The position numbers and the translations under genes were made by a program. A stretch of DNA of 39,043 nucleotides from Candidatus Kuenenia stuttgartensis. Lineage in GTDB: Bacteria; Planctomycetota; Planctomycetia; Planctomycetales; Planctomycetaceae. The notes beneath the pieces were generated by a model. That model did no database searches, was not told the DNA's origin, and saw nothing but the letters and a program-made list of their open reading frames with translations. How positions within the stretch are numbered: position 1 is the first letter of the stretch; each line of letters opens with the position of its first letter. The DNA is taken from positions 1 through 39,043 of the forward strand of contig CAMDPK010000061.1 of assembly GCA_945904015.1 (NCBI GenBank), given 5' to 3'. Shown in pieces: positions 1 through 8,831 of the stretch.

Positions 1-1146
1 CCCGATGGACTCGGATCGCTCATCGCCGAGGTCCGCCAGCTCATCCAGTCCGCGCGCCGTGGCGTGTCGTCAGTGATTGATACCTTCCAGGTGATGACCA
101 ACTTTGAAATTGGCCGCCGCATCGTCGAGCACGAGCAGAAGGGGGCGAAACGAGCGGCGTATGGCGCGGAGTTGCTGAAGGAGCTTTCCGCCAGGCTGAC
201 GGAGGAATTTGGCGCGGGGTTTTCCGAAAGAAATCTGCGCGGGTTTCGTTTGTTCTATCAAACCTATCGGCATCGCTTGCCGCAGATTTGGCAGACACCG
301 TCTGCCGAATTGCCCACATCCGAAAAAGGTCAGACCCCGTCTGACCAATCGATCCCGGCGGCAAAACCGCAGACAGTGTCTGCGGTATTCGACTTCGAGC
401 CGATTTCAGCGACGCCGTCCCGGAAATCACCTTTCACCCTGAGTTGGTCTCACTACGTCGAACTCCTCACCGTCAAAAACCCCGACGAGCGCAGCTTCTA
501 CGAGATCGAATCCACCAATGAAGGCTGGTCGCTCTCCGAACTCAGACGCCAGAAAGCCTCGTCCCTCTACGAACGGTTGGCCCTCAGCCGCGACAAGGAC
601 GGCATTCGCAAGCTGGCCAAGGAAGGCCAAGTCATCTTGAAGCCGGAAGACCTGCTCAAAGAACCGCTCGTCCTCGAATTTCTTGGTCTCGACGAGCGGG
701 AACGCTACTCCGAGTCTGACCTCGAATCCGCCATCCTGACACATCTCGAAAAGTTCCTCCTCGAACTCGGCAAGGGCTTCCTGTTCGAGGCCCGGCAGAA
801 GCGTTTCACCTTCGACGGGGACCACTACTTTCTCGATCTCGTTTTCTACAACCGGCTCCTCCGCTGCTATGTCGTCATTGACCTCAAGCTCGACAAGCTC
901 ACGCATCAGGATCTTGGGCAGATGCAGATGTATGTGAACCACTACGACCGGCATGTGAAGCTGCCGGACGAGAATCCGACCGTCGGCCTGCTCCTTTGCA
1001 AGGAAAAGAAAGACGCCATCGTGGAACTCACTCTGCCCAAGGACGCCAACATCCACGCCAAGGAATACCAGCTCTACCTGCCGTCGAAGGAACTGCTCAA
1101 AGCGAAACTCCTCGAATGGTCCCGCGAACAGGAGGCTGCTCGATGA
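1..1146 (+). CDS. DUF1016/YhcG-type PDDEXK nuclease domain protein (5' partial)
   Basis: The reading frame is open from the first base, so the gene starts upstream; 381 codons are visible. The N-terminal part (EIGRRIVEHEQKG, then SWSHYVELLTVKNPDERSFY) matches the helical DUF1016 N-domain. The C-terminal part carries a PDDEXK-like nuclease core: FLFEARQKRFTF, then YFLDLVFYNRLLRCYVVIDLK, with the acidic residues and final Lys expected of the fold. This family is known from YhcG-like proteins, often near restriction-modification or defence genes; the cellular role is not settled. The stretch around residues 95-125 is Gln/Pro/Ser-rich with repeated QTPS/QTVSA-like units and looks like a variable linker. 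The stop overlaps a small downstream ORF as ATGA. Family assignment is firm; function is inferred only from the family. Confidence 0.85.
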   Translation, partial: PDGLGSLIAEVRQLIQSARRGVSSVIDTFQVMTNFEIGRRIVEHEQKGAKRAAYGAELLKELSARLTEEFGAGFSERNLRGFRLFYQTYRHRLPQIWQTPSAELPTSEKGQTPSDQSIPAAKPQTVSAVFDFEPISATPSRKSPFTLSWSHYVELLTVKNPDERSFYEIESTNEGWSLSELRRQKASSLYERLALSRDKDGIRKLAKEGQVILKPEDLLKEPLVLEFLGLDERERYSESDLESAILTHLEKFLLELGKGFLFEARQKRFTFDGDHYFLDLVFYNRLLRCYVVIDLKLDKLTHQDLGQMQMYVNHYDRHVKLPDENPTVGLLLCKEKKDAIVELTLPKDANIHAKEYQLYLPSKELLKAKLLEWSREQEAAR

Positions 1147-1325
1147 AGCCGTCCGAACTCGCTCTCGACCGCGACTTGCTGGGCGACATCAACCCCCCGC
1201 GTCCGCCACCTGCCGAAGGAGTTCGCTTCCGGTCTGACCAGGGACACATGTCATGCCCGCATCTCTGCAAACCGTTCACGACCTGCTCCGTCGCCTCCCC
1301 TCGATCACCGAACGCGACCTCATGA
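1143..1325 (+). CDS. Small ORF coupled to the DUF1016 gene, probably a gene remnant
   Basis: This 60-codon frame begins in an ATGA overlap with the preceding nuclease gene (MKPSELALDRDLLGDINPP...), an arrangement typical of a translated partner gene. After about 20 residues it becomes Pro/Arg/Ser/Cys-rich and ends without any recognisable domain. A second short frame (1253-1357, beginning MPASLQTVHDLLRRLPS and ending in RWQPA) overlaps it and looks more protein-like. The simplest reading is that one or two genes once followed here and were collapsed by deletion, joining directly to the truncated reductase downstream. I do not recognise either peptide. Confidence 0.25.
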   Translation: MKPSELALDRDLLGDINPPRPPPAEGVRFRSDQGHMSCPHLCKPFTTCSVASPRSPNATS

Positions 1326-1371
1326 CCGTCCTCCCCAACCGCTGGCAACCCGCCTGAGCCCGACGACCTAC

Positions 1372-1746
1372 GTGATCCGCCGGACGCTTACGAAAGTGAT
1401 CGCGCTCTCCAGTCACGGCTCGCACCGTGCGTTGCCGATGTATGCGACGATTGGCACTTCGAAAGCCGCGCTGGAAAGTTTGGTTCGCCACCTCGCTCTG
1501 GAAATCGGGCAGCGCGGCGTCAACGTGAATGTCGTCCAAGCGGGACTCGTGCTGACCGACTCGTATGAAATGATGCCGCACAAAGATCGCATCGCCGAAC
1601 AGAATCGCGCCAAGAGCTTGATCGGCGACCGGACACTGCAACCCAGCGACGTCGCCGATGCGGTGCTGTTTCTCAGTTCGCCGATGAGCGATCTCGTGCA
1701 GGGCCAGACACTGGTCATCGACGCCGGTGCTTCGATCCTCGTGTGA
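1372..1746 (+). pseudogene. C-terminal half of an enoyl-ACP reductase/SDR (FabL/FabI-like), 5' truncated
   Basis: About 120 residues match the second half of a short-chain dehydrogenase/reductase. There is a strand ending VIALSSHGS, then YATIGTSKAALESLVRHLA with the Tyr-x6-Lys spacing typical of enoyl-ACP reductases, then VNVVQAGLVLTD and a C-terminal GQTLVIDAGASILV. The N-terminal Rossmann half, with its glycine-rich NAD(P) motif, is missing; the upstream DNA in this frame (ending PTTYVIRRTLTK) does not resemble it. The GTG at 1372 is therefore only a nominal start. No active enzyme can be made from this copy. The break lies in the decayed stretch just downstream of the DUF1016 gene, so one deletion may account for both. 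Confidence 0.7.
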
Positions 1747-1754
1747 GCGAGAAA

Positions 1755-2621
1755 TCAGAACTTGATGGCACGCTGCTGTGATCGCAGCCAGTCCAACAGG
1801 TCATCCACAAAGCGATCCGGCTGCGGCTCGAACTCCAGCGTGTGTTGAGCGTCGGGATATTCCTGGAGCGTGACCTTGCCAGTGCCGAGTCGCGCCGCCC
1901 AAATCTTGGTCGCTTCGTTGTCGATGATCTGATCCCGCCCCGCGAGCATCAGCAACGTCGGGCAGTGAATCTGCGGAGCGGCATCCAACGACTCGCGCGT
2001 CAAATCCTGATGAGCCAGCAGGAATCCCGAAGTCACCTCGCGCAGGGCGAGCGGGTCGTTCCGAATGAATTCCTGCCAACGCGGCTCGGTCGTGAACAGC
2101 GCCGGATCGTTGAGCGGAATCTCGATCCGCTTGTGCCGAATGTCGAGCCGTCGCGCGAGATCCAATCGTGCTCGCTGCCAAGCCGTCGGCTGCACACGAG
2201 CACACAGGCCCGGATAGAGCAACGCCAGCCCATCGACCAACTCCGGCCGCCTCGCAGCCGTGATCGCGGCGAGCTTGCCCCCCCAACTGAGGCCGAGCAA
2301 CACCACCGGAGCCGTCGGAGCGACTCGATCGCGATGCCGGCGAACATCCGACAAGACTTGCACGACATCGTTGATCAGCCGGTCACCGTGCGGCACATCG
2401 CCGCGCCGCGAGAAGTTTCCGCCGGAGCCACGTCGATCCAGGAACAAGACGTCGTAACCCGCTTCACACAGCCGGCCGCTGGAGTACTCGTACCACCCGG
2501 AGTGACTTTGAATCCCGTGCAGCGCGACCACGAACCCGCGCGGCACGTCGGTTGTCCGCCAATGCCGAGCGAAAAGCCGATAGCCATCGGACGCGACAAT
2601 GTGTTCGAATTGTGGTGGCAT
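1755..2621 (-). CDS. Alpha/beta hydrolase (monoacylglycerol lipase-like)
   Basis: A 288 aa alpha/beta hydrolase-fold enzyme. The nucleophile elbow is GLSWGG (Ser112), followed by an acid region LAGRDQIIDN and a C-terminal His in DAQHTLEFE, giving a complete Ser-Asp-His triad. The N-terminal VVALHGIQSHSGWYEY loop supplies the oxyanion region seen in serine-aminopeptidase S33/monoglyceride-lipase-like members. I start the gene at MPPQFEH, because the longer open frame upstream (to 2747) only translates the palindromic repeat at 2625-2682 and the end of the next gene. No signal peptide is seen, so it is probably cytoplasmic. The substrate cannot be read from the sequence. It lies downstream of the DUF1854 and ABC transporter genes on the same strand and may share a transcript with them, although the repeat separates them. 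Confidence 0.8.
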   Translation of the reverse strand: MPPQFEHIVASDGYRLFARHWRTTDVPRGFVVALHGIQSHSGWYEYSSGRLCEAGYDVLFLDRRGSGGNFSRRGDVPHGDRLINDVVQVLSDVRRHRDRVAPTAPVVLLGLSWGGKLAAITAARRPELVDGLALLYPGLCARVQPTAWQRARLDLARRLDIRHKRIEIPLNDPALFTTEPRWQEFIRNDPLALREVTSGFLLAHQDLTRESLDAAPQIHCPTLLMLAGRDQIIDNEATKIWAARLGTGKVTLQEYPDAQHTLEFEPQPDRFVDDLLDWLRSQQRAIKF

Positions 2622-2624
2622 GAA

Positions 2625-2682
2625 CGTGGGGCAGGTTTTCAACCTGCCAAGTAGGACGGGCAGGTTGAAAACCTGCCCCACG
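2625..2682. repeat. Palindromic repeat, family A (24-bp perfect inverted arms)
   Basis: Arms 2625-2648 and 2659-2682 are perfect inverse complements around a 10-bp spacer. Each arm contains the core GGCAGGTTTTCAACCTGCC, itself nearly self-complementary, so the element can fold as one long hairpin or two small ones. A second copy lies inside the U32 gene at 19243-19327. Here it occupies the gap between the hydrolase start codon and the DUF1854 stop. Confidence 0.9.
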
Positions 2683-2691
2683 AGACAAATC

Positions 2692-3162
2692 TCACGACAG
2701 ATACCGCGACAGCAGCCGGCGGCTGTGTGCGTCCAACTGTTTGGCATCAGGGACGAGATAACGCAGGCCGTGCGAATCGAGGATCAACGCCCGATCCTGT
2801 CCGAGCTTGCGAACATGCTCATCGCTGTTGAGCACAAAGCTGGTCGAGCCACGATCCGTTTCGACAAACCACTCGCACGGCTCGGCCAGCGACGAGATGC
2901 TTTCAATGCGCCGAATCACCGGCACGAACTCGCGCCGCGTCAATTCCGACAGCATCAGCGTCCGTTGCTCGGCCGACAATTCGGCGAGGTCTCGAATCTG
3001 CACAATCTCGCGGCCGTTTGGATCGCACAACGAGATCCAATGCTCCGGGTCCGAGATCGGAAACGCTCGAATTGGCTCGACGTTCTCGTGCCGCTGGCCG
3101 GCGGCATCGAGCACCGTCAATTGACCTCGCTCGTCTTTTTGCAACGAAAATGACGCCGTCAT
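2692..3162 (-). CDS. DUF1854 family protein
   Basis: A 156 aa soluble protein recognised as DUF1854 by FPISDPEHWISLCDPNGREI near residues 34-53, the region LTRREFVPVIRRIESISS, the FVETDRGSTSFVL stretch and the ending ILDSHGLRYLVPD. Its start overlaps the stop of the upstream ABC transporter gene in an ATGA, so the two are almost certainly translationally coupled. The pairing of DUF1854 with an ABC exporter is a known association; NCBI family names link such pairs to cyanophycin metabolism. No cyanophycin synthetase or cyanophycinase is visible in this window, so that link is not supported locally. There are no membrane segments or signal peptide. The biochemical function is unknown. Confidence 0.75.
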   Translation of the reverse strand: MTASFSLQKDERGQLTVLDAAGQRHENVEPIRAFPISDPEHWISLCDPNGREIVQIRDLAELSAEQRTLMLSELTRREFVPVIRRIESISSLAEPCEWFVETDRGSTSFVLNSDEHVRKLGQDRALILDSHGLRYLVPDAKQLDAHSRRLLSRYLS

Positions 3163-5432
3163 GTCGTCACCTCCGTGACATTGCCGTGAGCCATGTCGAG
3201 TTGCGCCTTGTGCAGCCGGGCGTATGTGCCGCTGCGTTCGAGAAGTTCGTCGTGACGACCGACCTCAGTGATGCGGCCGTATTCCAGGACGACGAGACGG
3301 TCGGCTCGGCGGAGCGTGCTGAGGCGGTGCGCGATCGCGATCGTCGTGCGTCCACGAGTCAAGTTTTCGAGCGCGATCTGAATTTCCCGCTCGGTCTCGG
3401 TGTCCACGGAGGAGGTGGCTTCATCGAGGATCAAAATCGCTGGGTCGATCAAGAGCGCGCGCGCGATGCTGATGCGTTGCCGCTCACCTCCGGACAGCGA
3501 CATGCCGCGCTCGCCGACGAAGCTGTCGTAACCGTCGGGCTGTCGCAGGATGAATTCGTGCGCGCGAGCGGCCTTCGCGGCGGAGACGATTTGCTCGCGC
3601 GTCGCCTCAGGGCGACCGTAGGCAATGTTCTCGGCGATCGTGCCGTAAAACAGAAACGGCTCTTGCAACACGATGCCGATGTTGCGGCGGAAGTCTTCGA
3701 GAGCCAATTGGCGAACGTCGTGGCCGTCGATCAAGACTGCCCCTTCGGAGACGTCGTGGAAACGGCAGACCAGATTGATCAGCGTCGTCTTGCCGGCACC
3801 GCTGGGGCCAACGAGACCAATCATCTCGCCGGAACGAATCTGCAAATTCACGCCGCGCAGGATCGGGCGCGTCCCGTAGCGAAACTGCACGTCACGGAAT
3901 TCGACAGCACCGGTGACTCGGCCGGGGCGGATCGGGTGCGGTGGATCGGCGATGTTCGGCACTCGGTCGAGGATTTCAAAGATCCGATGCGTCGAGTTCG
4001 CCGCGCGCTGCATCGGCTCGACGATCCGGCTGAGGGCTTCCAGCCGTCCGTAAAATTTCGTAATCAAGTACACGCTCGCCGCGAGCACGCCGACCGTGAG
4101 GTTGTGTCCGAGCACTCGCCACACACCGACCACCCAGATCAGCAGTAGGCCCATGTCGGACAACAACGCCAGCAACGGACTGAACGCGGACCACAGCTTG
4201 TTGACGTGGTTGTTGGTCTTGAAGACTTGGTCGTTGCGAGCCTTGAAACGGTCGATCTCGCGCTGCTCTTGAGCGAACGCCTTGACCACGCGGATGCCGG
4301 GAATTGTGTCGGCCAGGACGTTCGTCATCTCGGCCCAAGCCCGACTGCCCGCCATGAAACCGCTGCGCAGCTTGCTGCGGACTCCGTGAACCAGCCAGCC
4401 GATCAGCGGCAGAGGAACCAGCGTCGCCAGCCCCAGCCACACGTCCTGCGACAGCACGTACGCGCCGATCAAAAGCAGCATGACGATGTCGGACGCGAAG
4501 TCGGTCAGATGGACGGCGATGAAATAGCAGATGCGGTCGGTGTCGGTGTCGATCCGCGAAATCAAATCGCCGGTCCGTTTGCCGCCGAAGAATTCCAGCG
4601 ACAGCCGCTGCAGGTGGGCGTAGGTTTGATTGCGCAGGTCGGCCGCGACTCGTTCGCTGATCCAGGCCAGGACGTAGGTCCGCGCCCAGCCGATGATCCA
4701 CGAGAGCAGCACCGCGCCGACGAACAGGATCAGATACCACTGCGCCGTCGGGATCGCGGCCGCTCGTTCCGCTTCGATCTTCGCGACATCGTCGATGACT
4801 TTGACGACCGCAGATTGATCCTCCAGCACGTTGTCGGACTTGGCATAAGTCGCCAGAGCAAACGGCACCAAGACCTTGTCCATCACGATGCCGAGCAGCG
4901 GCATCGGAACGGTCGCGAAAAACGAACCCAGCACGGTGAGCACGAAGCCCAACGTCATCATCCGCATGTGCGGCTTCGTGAACCGAAACAGCCGCGCGAA
5001 CGACTTCGTCATCGGCGGCAGTGCGGCGTCTGGTACGAGTTCCGCTGCCTCGGTGTCGTCGTTGTCCTCGGCGTCCGGGCCAGCCTGCTGGAGCTTTTCG
5101 ATCTGCTGGATCAGCTTGTGAATCGCCACCGCTTTGCCGACGGTGTAGCGCCAGACACGCGTTGTCCCGGCGGACGTTCGCAGTTCAAACGTGCCGATCG
5201 CGCCGTGCTCTTTGGACGACACTTGGCCGATGTCCGACAGCAGCCAGGACTCGATGACGGGGCTGGACGAAGCCGCAGTTTCCGCGTGGATGCCGATCAC
5301 TCTCGATTCGGTGACTGCCAGCAATCCAATAGCGTAGTTCAGATTCGCGTCGAGGTCGGTCTCGACCCACATCCGCGCGGACTCGCCAGATTGCAGTTGT
5401 TCCACCGCGAGGCGGCGCAGGTCGCTGGGCAA
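3159..5432 (-). CDS. ABC transporter, fused permease and ATPase, DUF1854-associated
   Basis: A 757 aa half-transporter. Residues 1-140 form a soluble N-terminal extension not found in simple exporters. Membrane helices start near SFARLFRFTKPHMRMMTLGFVLTVLG and continue through the type-1 exporter domain (ERVAADLRNQTYAHLQRLSLEFF is the typical coupling region). The ATPase domain has Walker A GPSGAGKTT (Lys548), a Q-loop in GIVLQEPFLF, the signature LSGGE (646-650), Walker B ILILDEATSSVD and the H-loop IAHRLST, so it should be active. It should work as a homodimer in the inner membrane. The substrate is unknown. It overlaps the DUF1854 gene downstream and lies 24 bp from the coiled-coil membrane protein gene upstream on the same strand. 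Confidence 0.9.
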   Translation of the reverse strand: MPSDLRRLAVEQLQSGESARMWVETDLDANLNYAIGLLAVTESRVIGIHAETAASSSPVIESWLLSDIGQVSSKEHGAIGTFELRTSAGTTRVWRYTVGKAVAIHKLIQQIEKLQQAGPDAEDNDDTEAAELVPDAALPPMTKSFARLFRFTKPHMRMMTLGFVLTVLGSFFATVPMPLLGIVMDKVLVPFALATYAKSDNVLEDQSAVVKVIDDVAKIEAERAAAIPTAQWYLILFVGAVLLSWIIGWARTYVLAWISERVAADLRNQTYAHLQRLSLEFFGGKRTGDLISRIDTDTDRICYFIAVHLTDFASDIVMLLLIGAYVLSQDVWLGLATLVPLPLIGWLVHGVRSKLRSGFMAGSRAWAEMTNVLADTIPGIRVVKAFAQEQREIDRFKARNDQVFKTNNHVNKLWSAFSPLLALLSDMGLLLIWVVGVWRVLGHNLTVGVLAASVYLITKFYGRLEALSRIVEPMQRAANSTHRIFEILDRVPNIADPPHPIRPGRVTGAVEFRDVQFRYGTRPILRGVNLQIRSGEMIGLVGPSGAGKTTLINLVCRFHDVSEGAVLIDGHDVRQLALEDFRRNIGIVLQEPFLFYGTIAENIAYGRPEATREQIVSAAKAARAHEFILRQPDGYDSFVGERGMSLSGGERQRISIARALLIDPAILILDEATSSVDTETEREIQIALENLTRGRTTIAIAHRLSTLRRADRLVVLEYGRITEVGRHDELLERSGTYARLHKAQLDMAHGNVTEVTT

Positions 5433-5456
5433 AATCGGAATCCTTAACGTCGCTGA

Positions 5457-6956
5457 CTATTCTTTTGTCGAATCCGACTGGCCGGGGTTGGCATCCTCGC
5501 GGGTCGGGCGGATGGCCTCGAAGTAGCGGCGGATCGTTTGGCGATGACCGAGCGGGATGTCTTCGGATTCGAGGACCGCGTCGCTGAGCTTGCGGTACTT
5601 GTGATAGACCTCTTTCAGTTCGCGCTTCGCGGACTCTTCGGCCTCTTTGGTGGTCTGCGTTTCGGTGTCGCTGTCACCTTGTTCCCCTTTGAGTCCCTGA
5701 ATTTTCTCTTCGTTCCGTTTTGCGTCGATGTTCGTGCGGCCTCCTTGAACAGTTTCGTTCGTGCCTCGTCCGGCTTTGAGCCGCGGCTTGTCGCCCGGCT
5801 TGTTGCCTTGAGCGTTCGACTGACAGTTCCCTTTGCACTCGGCCAGTTTGTCGACCTGTTTTTTCAAGAGATCGCTGATCTTCTTGGAGTTGCCCTGCTG
5901 CTTGGCGGAATCCGCGAGCTTGCTGAGCCCCTGTTTGGCCTGCGACTGGTTGTCCTTTTCCAGTCCCTCGGCCGCCTGCTTCGCAGCCTCGCCGAGCTTT
6001 TTCAAACCTTTTTGATCCGCGGCTTGCGACGCCTTGTCCAGTTTGTCAGCGACGGCTCGCGATTCCTTGCGGTCGAGCTTTGGGGAGTCGAGTTTCGCCA
6101 ATTGCTCAGCGGCCTTGTCGTACTGACCTTCCTGCAACGCTTTGCCCGCCTCTTGCAGAGACTCCGCCGACTGCAACGCTTCGCCGATGGCTTTCATTTG
6201 CTCGTCGGTCGCGGCGACGTTGAGTTCGGCGGCAACGGCTTGCAGAGCCGACTGCATCTCCGAGAACTTGGCCAGCGTCTCGCGGAGATCGACACCCGGC
6301 TCCTTCATCTCCGCCGCCTTCGCGAGCAACTCTTTGACAAGCGCGTCGAGTTCCGGGTCATGATCCTCCGGCAATTCTTCGAGCAGTTCTTGCAAGTCTT
6401 CGGCGACGATCTCGGCCTCGGTGACGATCGCATCGAGCGGCTGCGAGGGGCCGGCATTGATTTGCGAACCTCCCGTGGGCCAACACAGCAGCACGACCGC
6501 GAGCGCCGTCGTGGCAGCCGCCCAACGGAATGAACTCGGCAAGACCATTGGAACGACTTGCTTGGCTTCGATCCGTTGCAGGTGTTGCACCGCATCCGCG
6601 AGTTGCAACTGCTCCCACTGGTTGCCCTGCCCCGCCTGTTCTCGGCGCAGGAAGGCGAGAGCAGTCTCGGTGCGATCTTTCAATTCGTAATGGCCATCGA
6701 CCGCGCGAGCGGCTGGCAGCCAGTCGGTTTTGAGCCATCCCCAAACAGCGGCCGACGCGGCCGTGGCCAACGGAAGTCCCAGCAGAACACCCCATCCAGT
6801 CCCGGCGGCCGAGAGCCAACCTACTAGCCGCAGAATTCCCAAAACGGCGGCGACAATCGATCCCGTTCCCAAACCCCACACGGCCACACGGACCACTCTC
6901 TCCGCCCATTGTCGTTGCCGAACCGGCTGAAGCTGGCGAAAGAGGATTTCACGCAT
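5457..6956 (-). CDS. Planctomycete-type membrane-anchored coiled-coil protein (DUF4175-like)
   Basis: A 499 aa protein that I start at MREILFRQLQPVRQ. The open frame continues upstream to 7172, but the extra part translates the palindromic repeat at 7078-7139 (HSLARRAGV). Two membrane helices lie at about residues 20-46 and 52-75 and a third at about 140-158 (WAAATTALAVVLLCWP). From about residue 165 to the end the chain is almost entirely charged and helical, rich in Lys, Gln, Ala and Leu, with repeated AxKxLxEGQxDKAAEQL-like units, so it should form a long coiled coil outside or inside the membrane. The layout resembles DUF4175-like proteins of Planctomycetes, but I make that family call from layout and composition only. 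It is followed 24 bp later by the ABC transporter gene. Confidence 0.65.
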   Translation of the reverse strand: MREILFRQLQPVRQRQWAERVVRVAVWGLGTGSIVAAVLGILRLVGWLSAAGTGWGVLLGLPLATAASAAVWGWLKTDWLPAARAVDGHYELKDRTETALAFLRREQAGQGNQWEQLQLADAVQHLQRIEAKQVVPMVLPSSFRWAAATTALAVVLLCWPTGGSQINAGPSQPLDAIVTEAEIVAEDLQELLEELPEDHDPELDALVKELLAKAAEMKEPGVDLRETLAKFSEMQSALQAVAAELNVAATDEQMKAIGEALQSAESLQEAGKALQEGQYDKAAEQLAKLDSPKLDRKESRAVADKLDKASQAADQKGLKKLGEAAKQAAEGLEKDNQSQAKQGLSKLADSAKQQGNSKKISDLLKKQVDKLAECKGNCQSNAQGNKPGDKPRLKAGRGTNETVQGGRTNIDAKRNEEKIQGLKGEQGDSDTETQTTKEAEESAKRELKEVYHKYRKLSDAVLESEDIPLGHRQTIRRYFEAIRPTREDANPGQSDSTKE

Positions 6957-7077
6957 GATCGTTCCAAATGGCGACGATTCGCTCTGAGAGAATCGCTGAA
7001 CTGACTGATCGGAAACAACGTACCGATCCCCCTCGTGACCCACAATAGGCATCGGTCTTTTCCACAAGCTCGCGACG

Positions 7078-7139
7078 CCAGCACGACGCGCAAGCGAGTG
7101 GTTTTTCTTGAGCAACCACTCTCTTGCGCGTCGTGCTGG
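7078..7139. repeat. Palindromic repeat, family C (26-bp inverted arms, 25/26 match)
   Basis: Arms 7078-7103 and 7114-7139 are inverse complements with one mismatch around a 10-bp loop. Both arms contain GACGCGCAAG or its complement. Translated, the element gives TTRKRVV or HSLARRAGV. It sits in the gap between two divergently transcribed genes (coiled-coil protein and rhamnulokinase) and explains the false N-terminal extensions of both open frames. Confidence 0.85.
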
Positions 7140-7228
7140 TGTGTCCGGGCAATTTATCCCCGGTGGGATCATTGGCCAACCACATTTCGCTGGCTCGACC
7201 GCACCGAGTTCGTCATGCTGCCGCGAGA

Positions 7229-7313
7229 AAGGGGAGAGGGGCGAGGGCCGAGGGGCGAGTTGGACGCGGCAACGTGGAGTTGCTCGCCCCTCGCCCCTCG
7301 CCCCTCACCCCTC
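7229..7313. repeat. GC-rich inverted repeat of GGGGCGAG units
   Basis: Arms 7229-7259 and 7283-7313 match as inverse complements at 28 of 31 positions around a 23-bp centre. Each arm is itself a tandem run of GAGGGGC units. It ends 12 bp before the rhamnulokinase start codon, where a ribosome binding site would be expected, and no purine-rich Shine-Dalgarno is visible there. A hairpin here could affect initiation of that gene. Confidence 0.8.
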
Positions 7314-7325
7314 GACGCGGGCATC

Positions 7326-8819
7326 ATGGCGCAGCAGTGTTACTTGGGTATCGACTTGGGGGCCGAGAGCGGCCGTGTCGTCGCCGGTTTGTTCGATGGC
7401 CAACGAGTTCAGTTGGAAGAGTTGCATCGTTTCCCGAACGGCGCGGTCAACCTCGGCGGAACGCTGCGTTGGGATGTGCTGCGGTTGTGGGCCGACATTC
7501 AAAACGGCCTGAGCGCGGCGGCCACGAAATTCGGCTCGGCGATCAGCAGCGTCGGTGTCGACACCTGGGGCGTCGATTACGTCCTGATGACCAAGACCAA
7601 CGAGATGCTCGGCGCGCCGTACCATTACCGCGACGCCCGCTCGCGAGGAATGCTCAATCACGCGCTGACGAAAGTCTCTCGCGGCGACATCTTCGCAGCC
7701 ACCGGTTTGCAATTCATGGAGATCAACACGCTGTACCAACTGCTGGCGATGAGTCAGACCAATCGCGACCTGATGCAGTTGGCCGATGTCTTTCTGATGA
7801 TGCCCGACTACATCAACTGGCTGCTGTGCGGCAGCCGCGTCGTCGAGTTCACGAACGCCACAACCACGCAGTGCTTCGATGCCACGAAACGAACGTGGGC
7901 ATTCGACGTGCTCCAGCGACTGGAAATCCCGTCGCACTTCTTCCCCGAAGTCGTCGCACCGGGCACCAAGCTGGGGGCGTTGCGTGAGGACGTGGCCCGC
8001 CGCACGAACCTCGGACGGATCAACGTCGTCGCGCCGGCAACGCATGACACCGGCAGCGCGGTCGCGGCCGTGCCGACCGACAAGACCGGCTCGCCGAGTT
8101 GGGCCTACATCAGTTCGGGAACGTGGTCGCTGATGGGCGTCGAGGTGCAACAGGCGGTGCTCACCCCGCGAGCGTTGGAACTCAACGTCACGAATGAGGG
8201 AGGCATCGACGGCACCTACCGGCTGCTGAAGAACATCATGGGCTTGTGGCTGGTGCAAGAATGCCGCCGCTCGTTCGAGCGGCATGGCCGGCCGCTCGAT
8301 TACGGGCCGATGGTGCAACTCGCGACGGCCGCCAAGCCGTTCGCCTCGCTGATCGACCCGGACGATCCGAGCTTCCTCAGCCCCGACGACATGCCAGCCG
8401 CGATTCAAAACTTCTGCCGAGCCACCAATCAACCGGTGCCGGAATCCGAAGGACAACTCATTCGCTGCTGTCTGGAAAGTCTCGCGCTCAAGTACCGCGT
8501 GGTGCTCGGCTGGATGGAAGAGCTGACCGGTATGCCGATCGAAGTCATCCACATCGTCGGCGGTGGCACGAAGAACGAATTGCTCAACCAGTTCGCGGCG
8601 AACGCCTGCGGCCGCCCGATCGTAATCGGTCCCGTCGAAGCGACCGCACTGGGCAACGTGCTCATGCAGGCCCGCACGGCTGGCGAGATTGGATCGCTGG
8701 CGGAGATTCGCGAAGTCGTCCGCCGGTCGAGCGAAATGAAACGGTACGAGCCGACTGAATCGGCAGCCTGGCAAGCGGCGAACGCTCGGTTCGCAGAGTT
8801 GTGCAATCGCCCACGCTGA
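7326..8819 (+). CDS. rhaB: Rhamnulokinase (FGGY carbohydrate kinase)
   Basis: A 497 aa FGGY-family kinase; rhamnulokinase phosphorylates L-rhamnulose with ATP in the L-rhamnose catabolic pathway in the cytoplasm. The N-terminal phosphate loop is [12 protein letters not shown], the sugar-side motif is [11 protein letters not shown], and the probable catalytic base is Asp241 in [13 protein letters not shown], matching the position and context of the base in E. coli Rha[27 protein letters not shown] and [15 protein letters not shown] are typical of the RhaB branch rather than glycerol or xylulose kinases. The start is the ATG at 7326 ([12 protein letters not shown]); the longer upstream frame is repeat sequence. 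No other rhamnose genes (rhaA, rhaD) are adjacent. It ends 12 bp from the convergent unknown gene. Confidence 0.9.
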   Translation: MAQQCYLGIDLGAESGRVVAGLFDGQRVQLEELHRFPNGAVNLGGTLRWDVLRLWADIQNGLSAAATKFGSAISSVGVDTWGVDYVLMTKTNEMLGAPYHYRDARSRGMLNHALTKVSRGDIFAATGLQFMEINTLYQLLAMSQTNRDLMQLADVFLMMPDYINWLLCGSRVVEFTNATTTQCFDATKRTWAFDVLQRLEIPSHFFPEVVAPGTKLGALREDVARRTNLGRINVVAPATHDTGSAVAAVPTDKTGSPSWAYISSGTWSLMGVEVQQAVLTPRALELNVTNEGGIDGTYRLLKNIMGLWLVQECRRSFERHGRPLDYGPMVQLATAAKPFASLIDPDDPSFLSPDDMPAAIQNFCRATNQPVPESEGQLIRCCLESLALKYRVVLGWMEELTGMPIEVIHIVGGGTKNELLNQFAANACGRPIVIGPVEATALGNVLMQARTAGEIGSLAEIREVVRRSSEMKRYEPTESAAWQAANARFAELCNRPR

Positions 8820-8831
8820 CGTGGCTGTCTT

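Noticed and set aside
6957..7172. N-terminal extension of the coiled-coil membrane protein
   Set aside because: It translates the family C palindrome (HSLARRAGV) and untypical sequence; MREILFRQLQ is a better start.
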